From: Spirosoma sp.
GTDB lineage: Bacteria; Bacteroidota; Bacteroidia; Cytophagales; Spirosomataceae
DNA length: 64,000 nt
Direction: 5' to 3'
NCBI RefSeq assembly: GCF_026391055.1
Contig: NZ_JAPLET010000009.1
Coordinates: 62,001-126,000 of the forward strand
Part shown: piece after piece, positions 27,457 to 36,340 of the stretch
Position numbering within the stretch: the stretch's first letter is position 1
Layout: every line of letters starts with the position of its first letter
Position numbers and translations under genes: made by a program
Notes under the pieces: model-generated
What the model saw: only the letters and a program-made list of their open reading frames with translations
Told to the model about the DNA's origin: nothing
Databases searched by the model: none

Positions 27457-27729
27457 TTACGTTCCTGATCGGCTCACTTTATGAAAATCGTTTCGCCCCA
27501 CTATTGCCAACAGAAATACGTTCTCATAGCCATCCACCTGAATAAACGCGTTAACACTATTCCGATTTCCTTTGCCAATGCTCGTGGGTGCTAACCCAGA
27601 AATAATTACGCCTTCCACCCCAGCGGTCCAGAACAAGGTCCGGGCGGCATTTGTGTTCCCGTTACTAAGCGTAACAAACAATCCATCATAGGACTTAACC
27701 TTTTGTTCGATGACTACGTAACAACGCAA
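27457..27729 (-). CDS. Doubtful hypothetical protein
   Basis: Minus-strand frame of about 90 codons with a believable composition (for example GLFVTLSNGNTNAARTLFW and EGVIISGLAPTSIGKGNRNS), but without any ATG. The only starts are TTG-type, and the frame continues upstream to a stop near 27770. No ribosome-binding site is evident and no family is recognised. It may be the tail of a degraded gene in this decayed region. Confidence 0.28.
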   Translation of the reverse strand: MRCYVVIEQKVKSYDGLFVTLSNGNTNAARTLFWTAGVEGVIISGLAPTSIGKGNRNSVNAFIQVDGYENVFLLAIVGRNDFHKVSRSGT

Positions 27730-28185
27730 GCGAATACAATAAAATAGCAGATCAATACTGAACTTTTCCTAATCAGTAATGATAACCGTTCGTTAAAACC
27801 TCCGATTCGGACTGGGACTCCACTTATAGATTTTAATAGTCGGTAACTCCATTTTGTTGCTAACAGATTGGTAAAAGTAGCCTATGCGTATTTATAAGCC
27901 ATACTTCTGATTGTCAACCTATTTACTGATACTAAAAAATAATAATTGCAGCGCCTACCGCTCAGTAACTCTCCGGGGAAAGGATTTGGAGTTCAGAGAG
28001 TTGTTGCGCTACTTACCGTTAAGTTAACACGGAGTAGCGGCTGATCTCCTGCTAAATCAACAGGGCGTGGAGACGGTCAGGCGGTTCAATGAACCAGTGC
28101 CCTATACAGCACGCTTTTGGTCGTAGCATGAACCGACTACTCATTTTTACGCAAAGTGCGCCCTTCGTTTAACCACTAACTGCAC

Positions 28186-28776
28186 ATGAAAAAACAACTC
28201 CTTGCTTCTGCATTAATCGTGCTATTTCTGAGCACCGTAGGTTTGGTATCGTTTACCAGCAAGCCCGATCTTCCAAAGCGGGTAATTAAAAACGCTCCTT
28301 ACACGAAAGCGCAACTGGAAAAAGGTAAATACCTGGTTAAGATTATGGGTTGTGCCGACTGCCATGCACCTAAAGTCATGACCGCGCAAGGCCCTATTCC
28401 CGATCCCCAACTGGGGCTATCCGGCCACCCGGCTAAAATACCCGTAGGTAAAGTAGCCAAAGATGCCCTGACCGACTGGGTATTGTTTCACCCGATGAAC
28501 ACCATTGCCGTGGGGCCGTGGGGCGTGTCGTTTGCAGCCAATCTAACCCCGGATGCCACTGGCATTGGCAACTGGACCGAAGAACAATTTATTATTGCTC
28601 TAACGGAAGGTAAAAGTAAAGGGCTTCGCACCGCTCGCCCGTTGCTGCCTCCTATGCCATGGCCCAATTACGCAGGGATGAAAAAGGAAGACCTGGTAGC
28701 CATTTTCGCGTATATGAAAAGCTGCAAACCCGTTGAAAACCTGGTTCCACAGCCCATCGGCCCCGATAAACTGTAG
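28186..28776 (+). CDS. Exported mono-haem c-type cytochrome
   Basis: Periplasmic electron-transfer protein of 196 residues. It has a signal peptide or N-terminal anchor (LLASALIVLFLSTVGLVSF) and one haem-binding CADCH motif (C56, C59, H60) preceded by KGKYLVKIMG, the usual cytochrome c helix. A Met ligand is probably in LLPPMPWPNYAGM, and KKEDLVAIFAYMKSCKP is the typical C-terminal helix. It is flanked by the decayed region and a large protease gene, so its redox partner cannot be deduced locally. Confidence 0.88.
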   Translation: MKKQLLASALIVLFLSTVGLVSFTSKPDLPKRVIKNAPYTKAQLEKGKYLVKIMGCADCHAPKVMTAQGPIPDPQLGLSGHPAKIPVGKVAKDALTDWVLFHPMNTIAVGPWGVSFAANLTPDATGIGNWTEEQFIIALTEGKSKGLRTARPLLPPMPWPNYAGMKKEDLVAIFAYMKSCKPVENLVPQPIGPDKL

Positions 28777-28987
28777 TGCCCGAACAGGGTTACTGCTTGA
28801 GGTGAGCGAACAACGTCTCCCGAAATATGTCTTATATCGACGGCAGACTTTTTTTAATTGCTACCGTTCACTCAAAAGAACATTTATTCATATCCGTTTA
28901 CCCAAAACTTGTTTCCAATCGGCTCCTTATCTGCTACTATTCAAGAGTTAAACCCAATCTAAAACGATTGTTAACTCAACTCACACA

Positions 28988-31900
28988 ATGCAGATTCAAT
29001 TAACCGGGGCCGTGCGCGACCGCGCCACCAACACCTATTTATCGACAGGACTGACCGTTCAGGCTTTCCGGCAGGATGCCCCACAGACTTTACTTGTCTC
29101 TACGCTGACGGATGAGCGGGGAGATTATCATCTGCTGCTCGACCTGCCCCGGGCCATTCGGCCGGTTGTGGTAGTAGTACGGGTGCTACGCGCGCCCAAT
29201 GCCCGTCAGCCCCTCGCCGATACGACCGTTACCGTCAATCCGGCCTTTTCGACTCAGGTCGCCGATTTATTCATCGATGCCCGGCAGGCGTATACCTGGG
29301 TCCGTCAACGGCATCAGGGCCGGGCCAATGCCAATCAGGCGCGTTTGCGGATTCGTCATACCGATGGATTCGACGTTCCTGAGCTGGCCGACTTCTATCC
29401 GAGCACACAGCCCGGAGAGCCGACGCTACCGGAACAATTACAGTTTATTACGTTACCCAGTGGCAGTCGCATCATCGGGCTGACAGTGGAGCCGGGTGAG
29501 CCAGTGCGGTTACCCGAACGGGTAAATCCCAGGCCAGTCCCAACGGTTCTGCTGGATGTACCCGATACCAACCCGGTGCTTCGGGCCAGCATTCTGGCCG
29601 CCAGTCGTCAGCGGGCTACATTGTCGCCCCGTATTCTGCGCGGATTACCTGCGCCAACGGAACTGGCTCTGATTCAGCGTACCGAAGAAGTAAACCGTAC
29701 ACTTTCGGTAGCCATCCGGGTCCGGCCTATGCAATACGATCCGCGGCAGCAGCAATACCTGCTCTACCCCAATCTCAGCTACACCCTGGAGGTAGAACAG
29801 CCCGATATACCCCTGCCTGCTGCGCCGGTTACTGAGTTACGTAAACTTAATTTTCCGCTGGGATACCAGTCTGTACTGACTCAGTTTAACCACGGGGTTA
29901 CCAATGTCAATCCGGGCGATTTCCGCATTCCTCCCGGAGGAATCCCCTTTTTCATTACGACCGCGCCCTACCTGATTATTACGGACGACCGGCGGTGGAC
30001 GTTCCAGAATGGAAAGCCGGTTGCGGGCAATGTGCTCCCGCTGGATTCGGCGGGGAAAACGGCTGGCAGTCACTTTCTGCGGCTGGCCGAGTGGAAAGCT
30101 AAACGAGGTATAGATGCAAAAGTGGTAACGGTATCTGAAATTGTGCAGGGAGGCAGTTCGACCGGTCTAAAATGGGGTGACTTTACGGACTGCGGTAACG
30201 GACTGAAAGCGCGTGACCTGGCCGAAATAATCCGAAACTTCGTGAAGTATGCGTATAAAAGCTGGAAAACCCGGTATCTGCTCATCGGGGGCGATACCGA
30301 TATAGTACCCATGCGCAACATGGTTAGCTACGTGAGTGATAAAGGGAATTATGGCTGGGACTTTGTTTACGTATCAGACCCGGTGCCGTCCATTCGCAAG
30401 TGTTTTAAAATTCCTGGTCAGACGATTGCCAAACTTCGCCACGATTCCAGTACGGGCGCCTTTTCGCTCCGAACAGTGCCCGACTCCCAGAATCCGGGCA
30501 AAACAAAACAGGTATTCGACGATACGCAACCCTTCCGAACGCTCTGCAACGCCACATCGGGCAAGATCGTCTCATTTAATCTGAATGCCTCAGCGCAGCA
30601 GCCCGGCTGGTATTTTACAAAAGAGTCGGAGTTTACGGATGCCAAGAAAACGACGGGATTTACGCGTTTGGCTAAACCGGAAACAGACGACCTAAGCAAA
30701 ATTTACATGATCCTGGAAGGGCCCGACACCAGCGTTTCCAGTACATACGGCTTTTACTGGCTGGGTAACGACCGGAACATTCCCACCGACTTCTATTACG
30801 CCAGCGTGGATGGCTCCTGCTATTCGGTGCCTGGCCGGTATGATTTCGACCCGCTGGCGTCGGGCCTGTATGGTATGTTTGCGCTTAACCCAATTAATAA
30901 AGAAGAAGAACCCCTGCTGAACAGCTACAAGACAACGCAGGATATATGGGTTGGCCGGGCACCCGTTACCAGCGGTACCGAAGCCGCGGCCTTCGTCGAT
31001 AAAGTGATGGCCTATGAAGGATTGACCATCGATAGTCCGGTGGCCGATCAGTCCTTGAAAACAATGGTGTTTGCCGCCGATTATTTTGGTGGCGTTGTGG
31101 GCTACTGGCCAGACAGCAGCGGGAAGGAAAATCCCGAAAAAGAGGGGCTGTTCAGCGTGACGAAAAAAACGAGTCCGGCCGCCAACAGCATTCGTATACG
31201 GCTGCATTTACTACCAACTACGGATGCGGCTCTGGATAGTCCCTTTTCACCTAACTTCAACCTAAAAGCCGCTTACGATGACAAAGATCTGCTGATTCCG
31301 TACAACCCGATCAGCCAGATCGAATCGCCCCGGTTTTATTTTATGGACGAAACGTTCAGCCAGAAGGTAGTTGACAAAGCGACCAACTTCATTGAAATCA
31401 CCGGCTTCACCACAACAACTCAGCCGCCACAGATTCAGACGGATGCCAAAGGTCTCGAATTTGCGGCCTTTGAAGCGGAAACAAAGCGCAAACTGATGCA
31501 GGAGTTGTTCCCTGACTTTTCTATTATACGCCGGTTCTACGCCGATTATACCGAAACACTGGCGGAGCCGCAGCCCGCCCTGCCACTGCGCACCCAGGGG
31601 TTGCTGAAGGGCATCAGTCAGGGAACCCACTTTCTAAGTTTAACAGGACATGGCGCTCCCTGGGGAACCTGCTGGATCGACACCAACTCCATCGACGCCC
31701 TGACCAATACCTCGGGCTATTTTATCGCCTATGGCGATGCCTGCCATACCAGTGCACCCGAAGAAGGGACCAAAACTTTTGGAGAGAAGATGGTCACGAT
31801 GGCCAGCAAAGGTGCGGTTGCGTACGTGGGTCACACCAACATGGGCTACACAGGGGTTACGTATCTGTACGAACAGTTTTTCTGGATAATGGCAGCCGCA

Positions 31901-32299
31901 GGTGCCCCTTTAGGTCAGGCAGCCGGACTTCGTCAATCGGTAGACGGTTCTAAAGGGATGTGGTGTCTGTTCACTCAGGCTCTGTACGGCGACCCGGCAA
32001 TGATCCTATGGCGAACGGTTCCCCAAAAGCTCATCGTCACGCATCCGGCTACAGCAAAAAAAGGAAGTACCATCGTCGTAACCGTGACGAATGACAAACA
32101 AACCCCAATGGCAAATCAGACCGTCACGCTGATTGGTGGCTGGAACAACGACCGTGCGATGCTTAGTAAGCTCAAAAAAACGGATAAGCAGGGACAGGTT
32201 TCGTTCACGATTCCATCAGAACTGACGCTTAAGGACGTAGCCATAACTGTTACCGGTACAGCGAATAAGCCCTACCAGGCAACAGTGCCGGTTAGCTGA
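28988..32299 (+). CDS. Gingipain-like C25 family cysteine peptidase without a signal peptide
   Basis: Large protein of 1103 residues. The N-terminus resembles a carboxypeptidase-regulatory beta-sandwich (QLTGAVRDRATNTYLSTGLT), followed by a long propeptide-like region. The C25 catalytic domain has YLLIGGDTDIVPMRN, the catalytic His in SLTGHGAPWGT (H888) and the catalytic Cys in AYGDACHTSAPEEG (C919), a spacing close to that in gingipains. An Ig-like domain closes the protein. There is no signal peptide, and an in-frame TAA at 28949 with no start codon between rules out a longer N-terminus. There is no obvious type IX sorting domain. It may be cytoplasmic or leave the cell by an unconventional route (inference). 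Confidence 0.82.
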   Translation: MQIQLTGAVRDRATNTYLSTGLTVQAFRQDAPQTLLVSTLTDERGDYHLLLDLPRAIRPVVVVVRVLRAPNARQPLADTTVTVNPAFSTQVADLFIDARQAYTWVRQRHQGRANANQARLRIRHTDGFDVPELADFYPSTQPGEPTLPEQLQFITLPSGSRIIGLTVEPGEPVRLPERVNPRPVPTVLLDVPDTNPVLRASILAASRQRATLSPRILRGLPAPTELALIQRTEEVNRTLSVAIRVRPMQYDPRQQQYLLYPNLSYTLEVEQPDIPLPAAPVTELRKLNFPLGYQSVLTQFNHGVTNVNPGDFRIPPGGIPFFITTAPYLIITDDRRWTFQNGKPVAGNVLPLDSAGKTAGSHFLRLAEWKAKRGIDAKVVTVSEIVQGGSSTGLKWGDFTDCGNGLKARDLAEIIRNFVKYAYKSWKTRYLLIGGDTDIVPMRNMVSYVSDKGNYGWDFVYVSDPVPSIRKCFKIPGQTIAKLRHDSSTGAFSLRTVPDSQNPGKTKQVFDDTQPFRTLCNATSGKIVSFNLNASAQQPGWYFTKESEFTDAKKTTGFTRLAKPETDDLSKIYMILEGPDTSVSSTYGFYWLGNDRNIPTDFYYASVDGSCYSVPGRYDFDPLASGLYGMFALNPINKEEEPLLNSYKTTQDIWVGRAPVTSGTEAAAFVDKVMAYEGLTIDSPVADQSLKTMVFAADYFGGVVGYWPDSSGKENPEKEGLFSVTKKTSPAANSIRIRLHLLPTTDAALDSPFSPNFNLKAAYDDKDLLIPYNPISQIESPRFYFMDETFSQKVVDKATNFIEITGFTTTTQPPQIQTDAKGLEFAAFEAETKRKLMQELFPDFSIIRRFYADYTETLAEPQPALPLRTQGLLKGISQGTHFLSLTGHGAPWGTCWIDTNSIDALTNTSGYFIAYGDACHTSAPEEGTKTFGEKMVTMASKGAVAYVGHTNMGYTGVTYLYEQFFWIMAAAGAPLGQAAGLRQSVDGSKGMWCLFTQALYGDPAMILWRTVPQKLIVTHPATAKKGSTIVVTVTNDKQTPMANQTVTLIGGWNNDRAMLSKLKKTDKQGQVSFTIPSELTLKDVAITVTGTANKPYQATVPVS

Positions 32300-32500
32300 C
32301 ATACTAGTTACGACAAGCGCTAAACAATGCCTGTCGCGACCGGATGAGTGCAGTAAATGAATCGGGGGCAACCCGGCAAAACAACCCGCTTTACCGGCGT
32401 AAAGATTGATAGCTACTAGACGCCCTTGCTGCTCAGTTTACCAGACTGAATAGCTAGGGCATTTAGTTATAGGATTGAACAAGCGTCGGCCTGTTTGTCT

Positions 32501-32764
32501 TTACATTTTCCTATCTGCAAAGGCGTTCGGATAGATGACAATCTGCTGGTTAGAGTCTGGTCGGGTTATCGTAATTGTTTGCTGGAGCCAGGCGCAAAGC
32601 GCTGGATCGTTCGACAGTAAGCGTACTTTGTTCCCCGTAGTATCTTCTTCAAACTCGATCTGACTCCAGTCAACGTCTGGCCTTATGGCCGTTAAATTCG
32701 TTTTTATAAGTTCAATCAATTTGGCATCTAACCGATTTACTGCCTGATTACCAGATGATTCCAT
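32501..32764 (-). CDS. Small hypothetical protein
   Basis: An 87-residue acidic protein starting at a good ATG (MESSGNQAVNRLDAKLIELI). The body, with RPDVDWSQIEFEEDTTGNKV and CAWLQQTITITRPDSNQQ, looks like a compact alpha/beta domain. No membrane segment, signal peptide or known motif is seen. It is on the minus strand, as is the 78-residue gene about 380 bp upstream of it, and both proteins begin MES. No function can be given. Confidence 0.55.
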   Translation of the reverse strand: MESSGNQAVNRLDAKLIELIKTNLTAIRPDVDWSQIEFEEDTTGNKVRLLSNDPALCAWLQQTITITRPDSNQQIVIYPNAFADRKM

Positions 32765-33063
32765 ACAATAATTATGTATAAGTGGATAGAAGCCAAAGCC
32801 GTTTCCTCTGCATAAACTGATACGTGAGTTCGCTTAAACGAGCTATAGTCATCTACGGTTTTTACAAAAGCTTCCCGACCTGCCTACTGTAGATCAAATT
32901 TGATGAATTGACTCAAAAGAAATAAATTATATATAAATAAATTTTCATAAAATATCGGCTTGCTGAAACCTTTGATTCAGAGGAAAAGCCGAAAGCAGGC
33001 CGTTGTCTACCCCTGTCGAACTTACAATACGCCCGGTTGACGGGTTAACAAAATACTTTGTAA

Positions 33064-33121
33064 ACAAACATGAGTCATCCCCAGATTTAAATTGCTACAC
33101 GTTGGGATGACTCATGTTTGT
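33064..33121 (-). terminator. 18-bp inverted repeat, probable terminator of the 33142-33378 gene
   Basis: Arms 33064-33081 and 33104-33121 are exactly complementary over 18 bp with a 22-nt loop. The structure begins 21 bases after the stop of the minus-strand gene at 33142. In that direction the bases after it are T-rich (TTTACAAAGTATTTTG), consistent with a terminator. A REP-like dispersed hairpin is the alternative. The rest of the 377-bp gap 32765-33141 shows an AT-rich stretch near 32925-32950 and nothing else I can name. Confidence 0.5.
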
Positions 33122-33141
33122 ACTACGTATAGGCCGTCCGG

Positions 33142-33378
33142 TCAGTGTAGTGTTCCCGACTTTTTGGTCAAGTCTTTCCTGACTTTATCGGCAGCCGCCA
33201 GATCCATCAGCGTAATGTTTGCCTTCTTTCTAAGGGTAGGCGAAGCCGTTAAAATTTCGGTTGCCATTTGAATCAACAAGGCCGCTGTAGCCTGTCCGTT
33301 GCCCTTCCGTCGGCCGGAGCGCATAACGGTCGTTTCGGCAGCTTGAGTGGCTAGTTTTGGTAAGTGAATAGACTCCAT
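33142..33378 (-). CDS. Small basic hypothetical protein
   Basis: A 78-residue basic protein with an ATG start (MESIHLPKLATQAAETTVMR). It has a central SGRRKGNGQATAALLIQMAT segment and a Lys-rich C-terminus (DLAAADKVRKDLTKK), suggesting a small helical, possibly nucleic-acid-contacting protein (inference). A dyad lies just upstream over the presumed transcription start, and a hairpin lies downstream, so it looks like a self-contained regulated unit. The family is not recognised. Confidence 0.5.
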   Translation of the reverse strand: MESIHLPKLATQAAETTVMRSGRRKGNGQATAALLIQMATEILTASPTLRKKANITLMDLAAADKVRKDLTKKSGTLH

Positions 33379-33402
33379 TTTACTTGTATATGAGTTGTTT
33401 AC

Positions 33403-33418
33403 GTTCTATAGATAGAAC
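33403..33418 (-). promoter_or_regulatory. 16-bp dyad at the presumed promoter of the small basic gene
   Basis: GTTCTATAGATAGAAC consists of perfect 7-bp inverted arms around AG. On the minus strand it directly follows TTATTTTG (33425-33418), a near match to the Bacteroidota TAnnTTTG element. The dyad therefore covers the likely transcription start, 24 bases before the ATG at 33378, which is the expected position for a repressor site. Confidence 0.4.
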
Positions 33419-33604
33419 AAAATAAATACAACTTTATTCATGGAAAACGGCTTTTTTTGAGCAAAAAGATCGTTGTTTTTTGTCGGTTTTACACATTATT
33501 CAATTCCGTTCGGACCGGCTCTCCGTATGCCTTATGAGGGCTTGTTATAACATAAGTCCCACTCGGGCAGTTTATTTCTTCTGACTTTCACTATAAACTG
33601 TCAA

Positions 33605-34348
33605 GTGGCCACCATCGCAAGAATTTTTACTAAACTAGGCCGGGTAAGTTGTTTACTAATGCTTGTTGCATCGGGCACGTCGGCCCAAACACCAAAACCC
33701 TGGCCTGCACAAACGGGCATCTACTTTCCGCAGGCGCCCCCGCTTCAAAAGTGGCGACGATCCGTTGGCGTCGTCTTTACCACCACGCCCCCGGAAATCA
33801 CCGAAGAGGTACGAGTTAGTGTACCGGCGATCGACTTTAACATCCAGCGCGCCTTGAGCCAGAAGCTGTACATGACGGGTCGTATACAGACCCAGTTTGT
33901 ACAAAGCAATCTGAGCGTAGGGCTACGCTGGGCCACCCCCGTCACAGAGCGGCTGGCGGTAGGGGCTGGTTATGAAGTGAGCGGCTGGTTTGGTGCGCTG
34001 CGCATCAAAGATGTGTTTAACAGCCAGGCATACGGTGTTCAGACATTCCCCAGTCTATCCGTTGGTTATCGACTCACGCGGGATCTGCAACTGACGGTTC
34101 GGTCCGAAGCCATCATCGACCTGTATTATCGATCGCAGGTTGGTTCGCTGGCTGTCGAGTATAACCGTCGGGACGTGAATGGCGTAGCCTTTGCTGCCGT
34201 ACTCGAACAGCCCTTTTACAACAAACGCCGTGTATCGGTGGGGGTGCGGATGGCCTACTCCAATTTCAACTGGCAGCTCTGGTCCCTCTACGACACCTTC
34301 GACAGAAATTTATTGTATCCTCAACTCATTTTCGGCTTTATTCTGTGA
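33605..34348 (+). CDS. Exported beta-barrel-type outer-membrane protein
   Basis: Protein of 247 residues with a signal peptide (RVSCLLMLVASGTSAQ) and a body of alternating polar/hydrophobic strands rich in aromatic residues, ending in LLYPQLIFGFIL, the form of a small outer-membrane barrel. The start is GTG at 33605; the next in-frame Met lies within the signal peptide. Its stop overlaps the GTG start of the GDPD lipoprotein gene by 4 bp, indicating translational coupling. No specific ligand can be inferred. Confidence 0.72.
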   Translation: MATIARIFTKLGRVSCLLMLVASGTSAQTPKPWPAQTGIYFPQAPPLQKWRRSVGVVFTTTPPEITEEVRVSVPAIDFNIQRALSQKLYMTGRIQTQFVQSNLSVGLRWATPVTERLAVGAGYEVSGWFGALRIKDVFNSQAYGVQTFPSLSVGYRLTRDLQLTVRSEAIIDLYYRSQVGSLAVEYNRRDVNGVAFAAVLEQPFYNKRRVSVGVRMAYSNFNWQLWSLYDTFDRNLLYPQLIFGFIL

Positions 34349-35613
34349 AACTGACCAATCTCTTATTACTAGGTTTTGTTCTCATCGCCATCAGCAGTTG
34401 CCGGAAGGACTATGAAGCACCTGTACCCTATAATTTCACTAGTGCGCCGGGCTCGGGCAAGTTTGTACCGGGCGTTCGGCGGGCCATGGAAGGGGTTTAT
34501 GCTGTTAGCGACGGGGCCGCACAATTTGGTGAACAGGTAGCCCTGAAATGGACGTACACCCTGAACGGGACCGACACGACCCATTATCTATCCATTTTTA
34601 CGGGCCTGGACGCGGGATTTTTCAATCTCGAAGCCAATCAGAAAGTCGACAGTCTGGTCGTTGATGGCTACTGGAGAAAGCTGGTCAATACGAATACAGG
34701 ACTGGTGAGGCTGACGGTCAAAACCAAACGAAACGGGCAGTTACAAGCCTTTTCGGGTAGCCTGCTCCTGGGCGATACGCTGGTGCTGACGGGCGGTTAT
34801 GGCGCCGGGGCAGCTGAGCCTATCCAGCCATTTACACTCACGTACCAGCGTCCGCTCAACCAAAGGCCCTTCTCGATTATGGCTCACCGATCCGGTGGAC
34901 GGACCTCGGATTTGCTGCCGGCTTCGGAAAACTCCATCGAAATCATCAAACTGGCCTCACGATTAGGGGCTAACGGCATTGAGATCGACGTGCGCTACAC
35001 GAAAGATGGCGTGCCGATTCTGTACCACGACAATACGCTGAATCTGCGGCTTATTCAGAAGACTGGCCTCACCGGCCCTATCGAATCGTACACCTTTCAG
35101 CAACTCCGTTCGCTGGTTCGGCTCATCAATGGCGAAAAAATACCGACGCTGGAGGAGGCCCTGGAAACCGTTATCGATAACACGTCGCTGAATTTCGTCT
35201 GGCTCGATACCAAATATATTGGGCCGATGGACAAGGTTCAGCAGATTCAACAGAAGTATCGGCAAAAAGCAATTGCTGCGGGCCGGGATCTCCGCATTGT
35301 CATTGGTTTGCCCAGCACGCAGGCGGTGGCCTCGTATGAAGCTTTGTCAAGTAAGGAAAATACCCCGATCCTGTGCGAGCTGGATACCGCGACTACGCTT
35401 GGTTTGGGTGCCCGTATCTGGGCACCCCGCTGGACGCTTGGCCCACAAACGGATGAAGTACTGGCCATGAAAGCGGCCGGGTTAACGGTCTACGTATGGA
35501 CGCTCGACGAGCCGGAGTTTATCCGCGAATTTATCAGCCAGAACAACTTTGATGGTATTCTGTCCAATTACTCGCCGGTTGTAGCTTACTATCACTATGT
35601 TGAACAGCAATAA
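34345..35613 (+). CDS. GDPD-family phosphodiesterase lipoprotein
   Basis: Lipoprotein of 422 residues with lipobox cysteine C19 (VLIAISSCRKDY). Residues 20-170 form a beta-rich N-terminal domain of unknown role. The C-terminal half is a glycerophosphodiester phosphodiesterase barrel with the motif start AHRSGG (H181, R182), GANGIEIDVRYTKDG (E213, D215) and ILYHDN (H228), plus VWTLDEPEFIRE near the end. Such enzymes hydrolyse glycerophosphodiesters to sn-glycerol-3-phosphate and an alcohol. The GTG start overlaps the upstream stop. The next gene begins at or just after its stop. The two flanking barrel proteins suggest a cell-envelope phospholipid-related unit (inference). Confidence 0.85.
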   Translation: MKLTNLLLLGFVLIAISSCRKDYEAPVPYNFTSAPGSGKFVPGVRRAMEGVYAVSDGAAQFGEQVALKWTYTLNGTDTTHYLSIFTGLDAGFFNLEANQKVDSLVVDGYWRKLVNTNTGLVRLTVKTKRNGQLQAFSGSLLLGDTLVLTGGYGAGAAEPIQPFTLTYQRPLNQRPFSIMAHRSGGRTSDLLPASENSIEIIKLASRLGANGIEIDVRYTKDGVPILYHDNTLNLRLIQKTGLTGPIESYTFQQLRSLVRLINGEKIPTLEEALETVIDNTSLNFVWLDTKYIGPMDKVQQIQQKYRQKAIAAGRDLRIVIGLPSTQAVASYEALSSKENTPILCELDTATTLGLGARIWAPRWTLGPQTDEVLAMKAAGLTVYVWTLDEPEFIREFISQNNFDGILSNYSPVVAYYHYVEQQ

Positions 35614-35617
35614 ATTT

Positions 35618-36274
35618 ATGCGGGCCTTTTTATACATTCCACCAGGGCTAATGAGCCTGTTTTTGATCATGACTACGGCTATCGCCCAGCCGATTCAGCA
35701 ACTCGAAAAGGACTCGACCGATACCAAACGCGGTCCCTACACGATTGTGGTAACGGCAGGGGGCGGCTTATCGTACTATGCCTCTCACCTGGGGGTGCCG
35801 CAAACGATTACTGAACCCCGGCTCAATAAGCTAGGAACTCCGGCCTCTTTGCGGGTAATGTGGTATCCTGACCATCGGCTGCGCATCGGACTGGAATCGG
35901 GCTGGACAACCATGTATCGCTACCGGGGCCGGGTAGCGGGCGAAACGGCCCGTATGTACGTGTCGGCCATACCTGTCCTGCTGGTATTTTCCATGCCGCT
36001 GGCCTGGCTGCGGGGCACCGACCGGAGTCTTACACGCCGATTGTCTGTAACGGCCGGAACGGGCCTTTACATCAATTATTCGCACCTCGATTATGCCGGG
36101 AAGGTTACTGCCTATACAAATAGTCCGGGCTGGATGGCGGCTGCCTCATACACATATCCGATTGGCCGTCGTTTTAGAATAGCTGGCGAAGTAAAATGGT
36201 TTGATGCGGTAGCCGTCCAGAATGCTGCGTTTACGGCCGAACTACAACTCGTCTGGCGACCTTATTCGTGGTAA
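35618..36274 (+). CDS. Exported beta-barrel-type protein
   Basis: Protein of 218 residues with a signal peptide (LMSLFLIMTTAIAQ) and a strand-rich body (GPYTIVVTAGGGLSYYASHL, RFRIAGEVKWFDAV) ending in an aromatic residue (LVWRPYSW), as expected for an outer-membrane barrel. ATG 35618 gives a clean signal peptide. An in-frame ATG at 35597 would overlap the GDPD gene by 17 bp and cannot be excluded. It is probably the third gene of the 33605-36274 operon. Confidence 0.68.
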   Translation: MRAFLYIPPGLMSLFLIMTTAIAQPIQQLEKDSTDTKRGPYTIVVTAGGGLSYYASHLGVPQTITEPRLNKLGTPASLRVMWYPDHRLRIGLESGWTTMYRYRGRVAGETARMYVSAIPVLLVFSMPLAWLRGTDRSLTRRLSVTAGTGLYINYSHLDYAGKVTAYTNSPGWMAAASYTYPIGRRFRIAGEVKWFDAVAVQNAAFTAELQLVWRPYSW

Positions 36275-36340
36275 TTGAACGTGATCAGTGGAGTGAGTGA
36301 AGTAGTCCCTTACTCACTCTACCAAGTATAAATTGAGATT

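Larger units (their letters stand above)
27065..28185. other. Gene-poor, probably decayed region
   Basis: This 1.1-kb stretch holds no convincing intact gene. It contains a short plus-strand hydrophobic remnant and a weak minus-strand frame, listed separately. Codons near 28020-28140 form a further 34-codon fragment between stops without a start. No terminal inverted repeats or transposase motifs are recognisable. It separates the CE15 locus from the cytochrome gene. Confidence 0.5.

Noticed and set aside
27900-28180. Possible tRNA or small RNA in the gene-poor region
   Set aside because: No cloverleaf arms or TPsiC-like GGTTCGAATCC sequence could be found.
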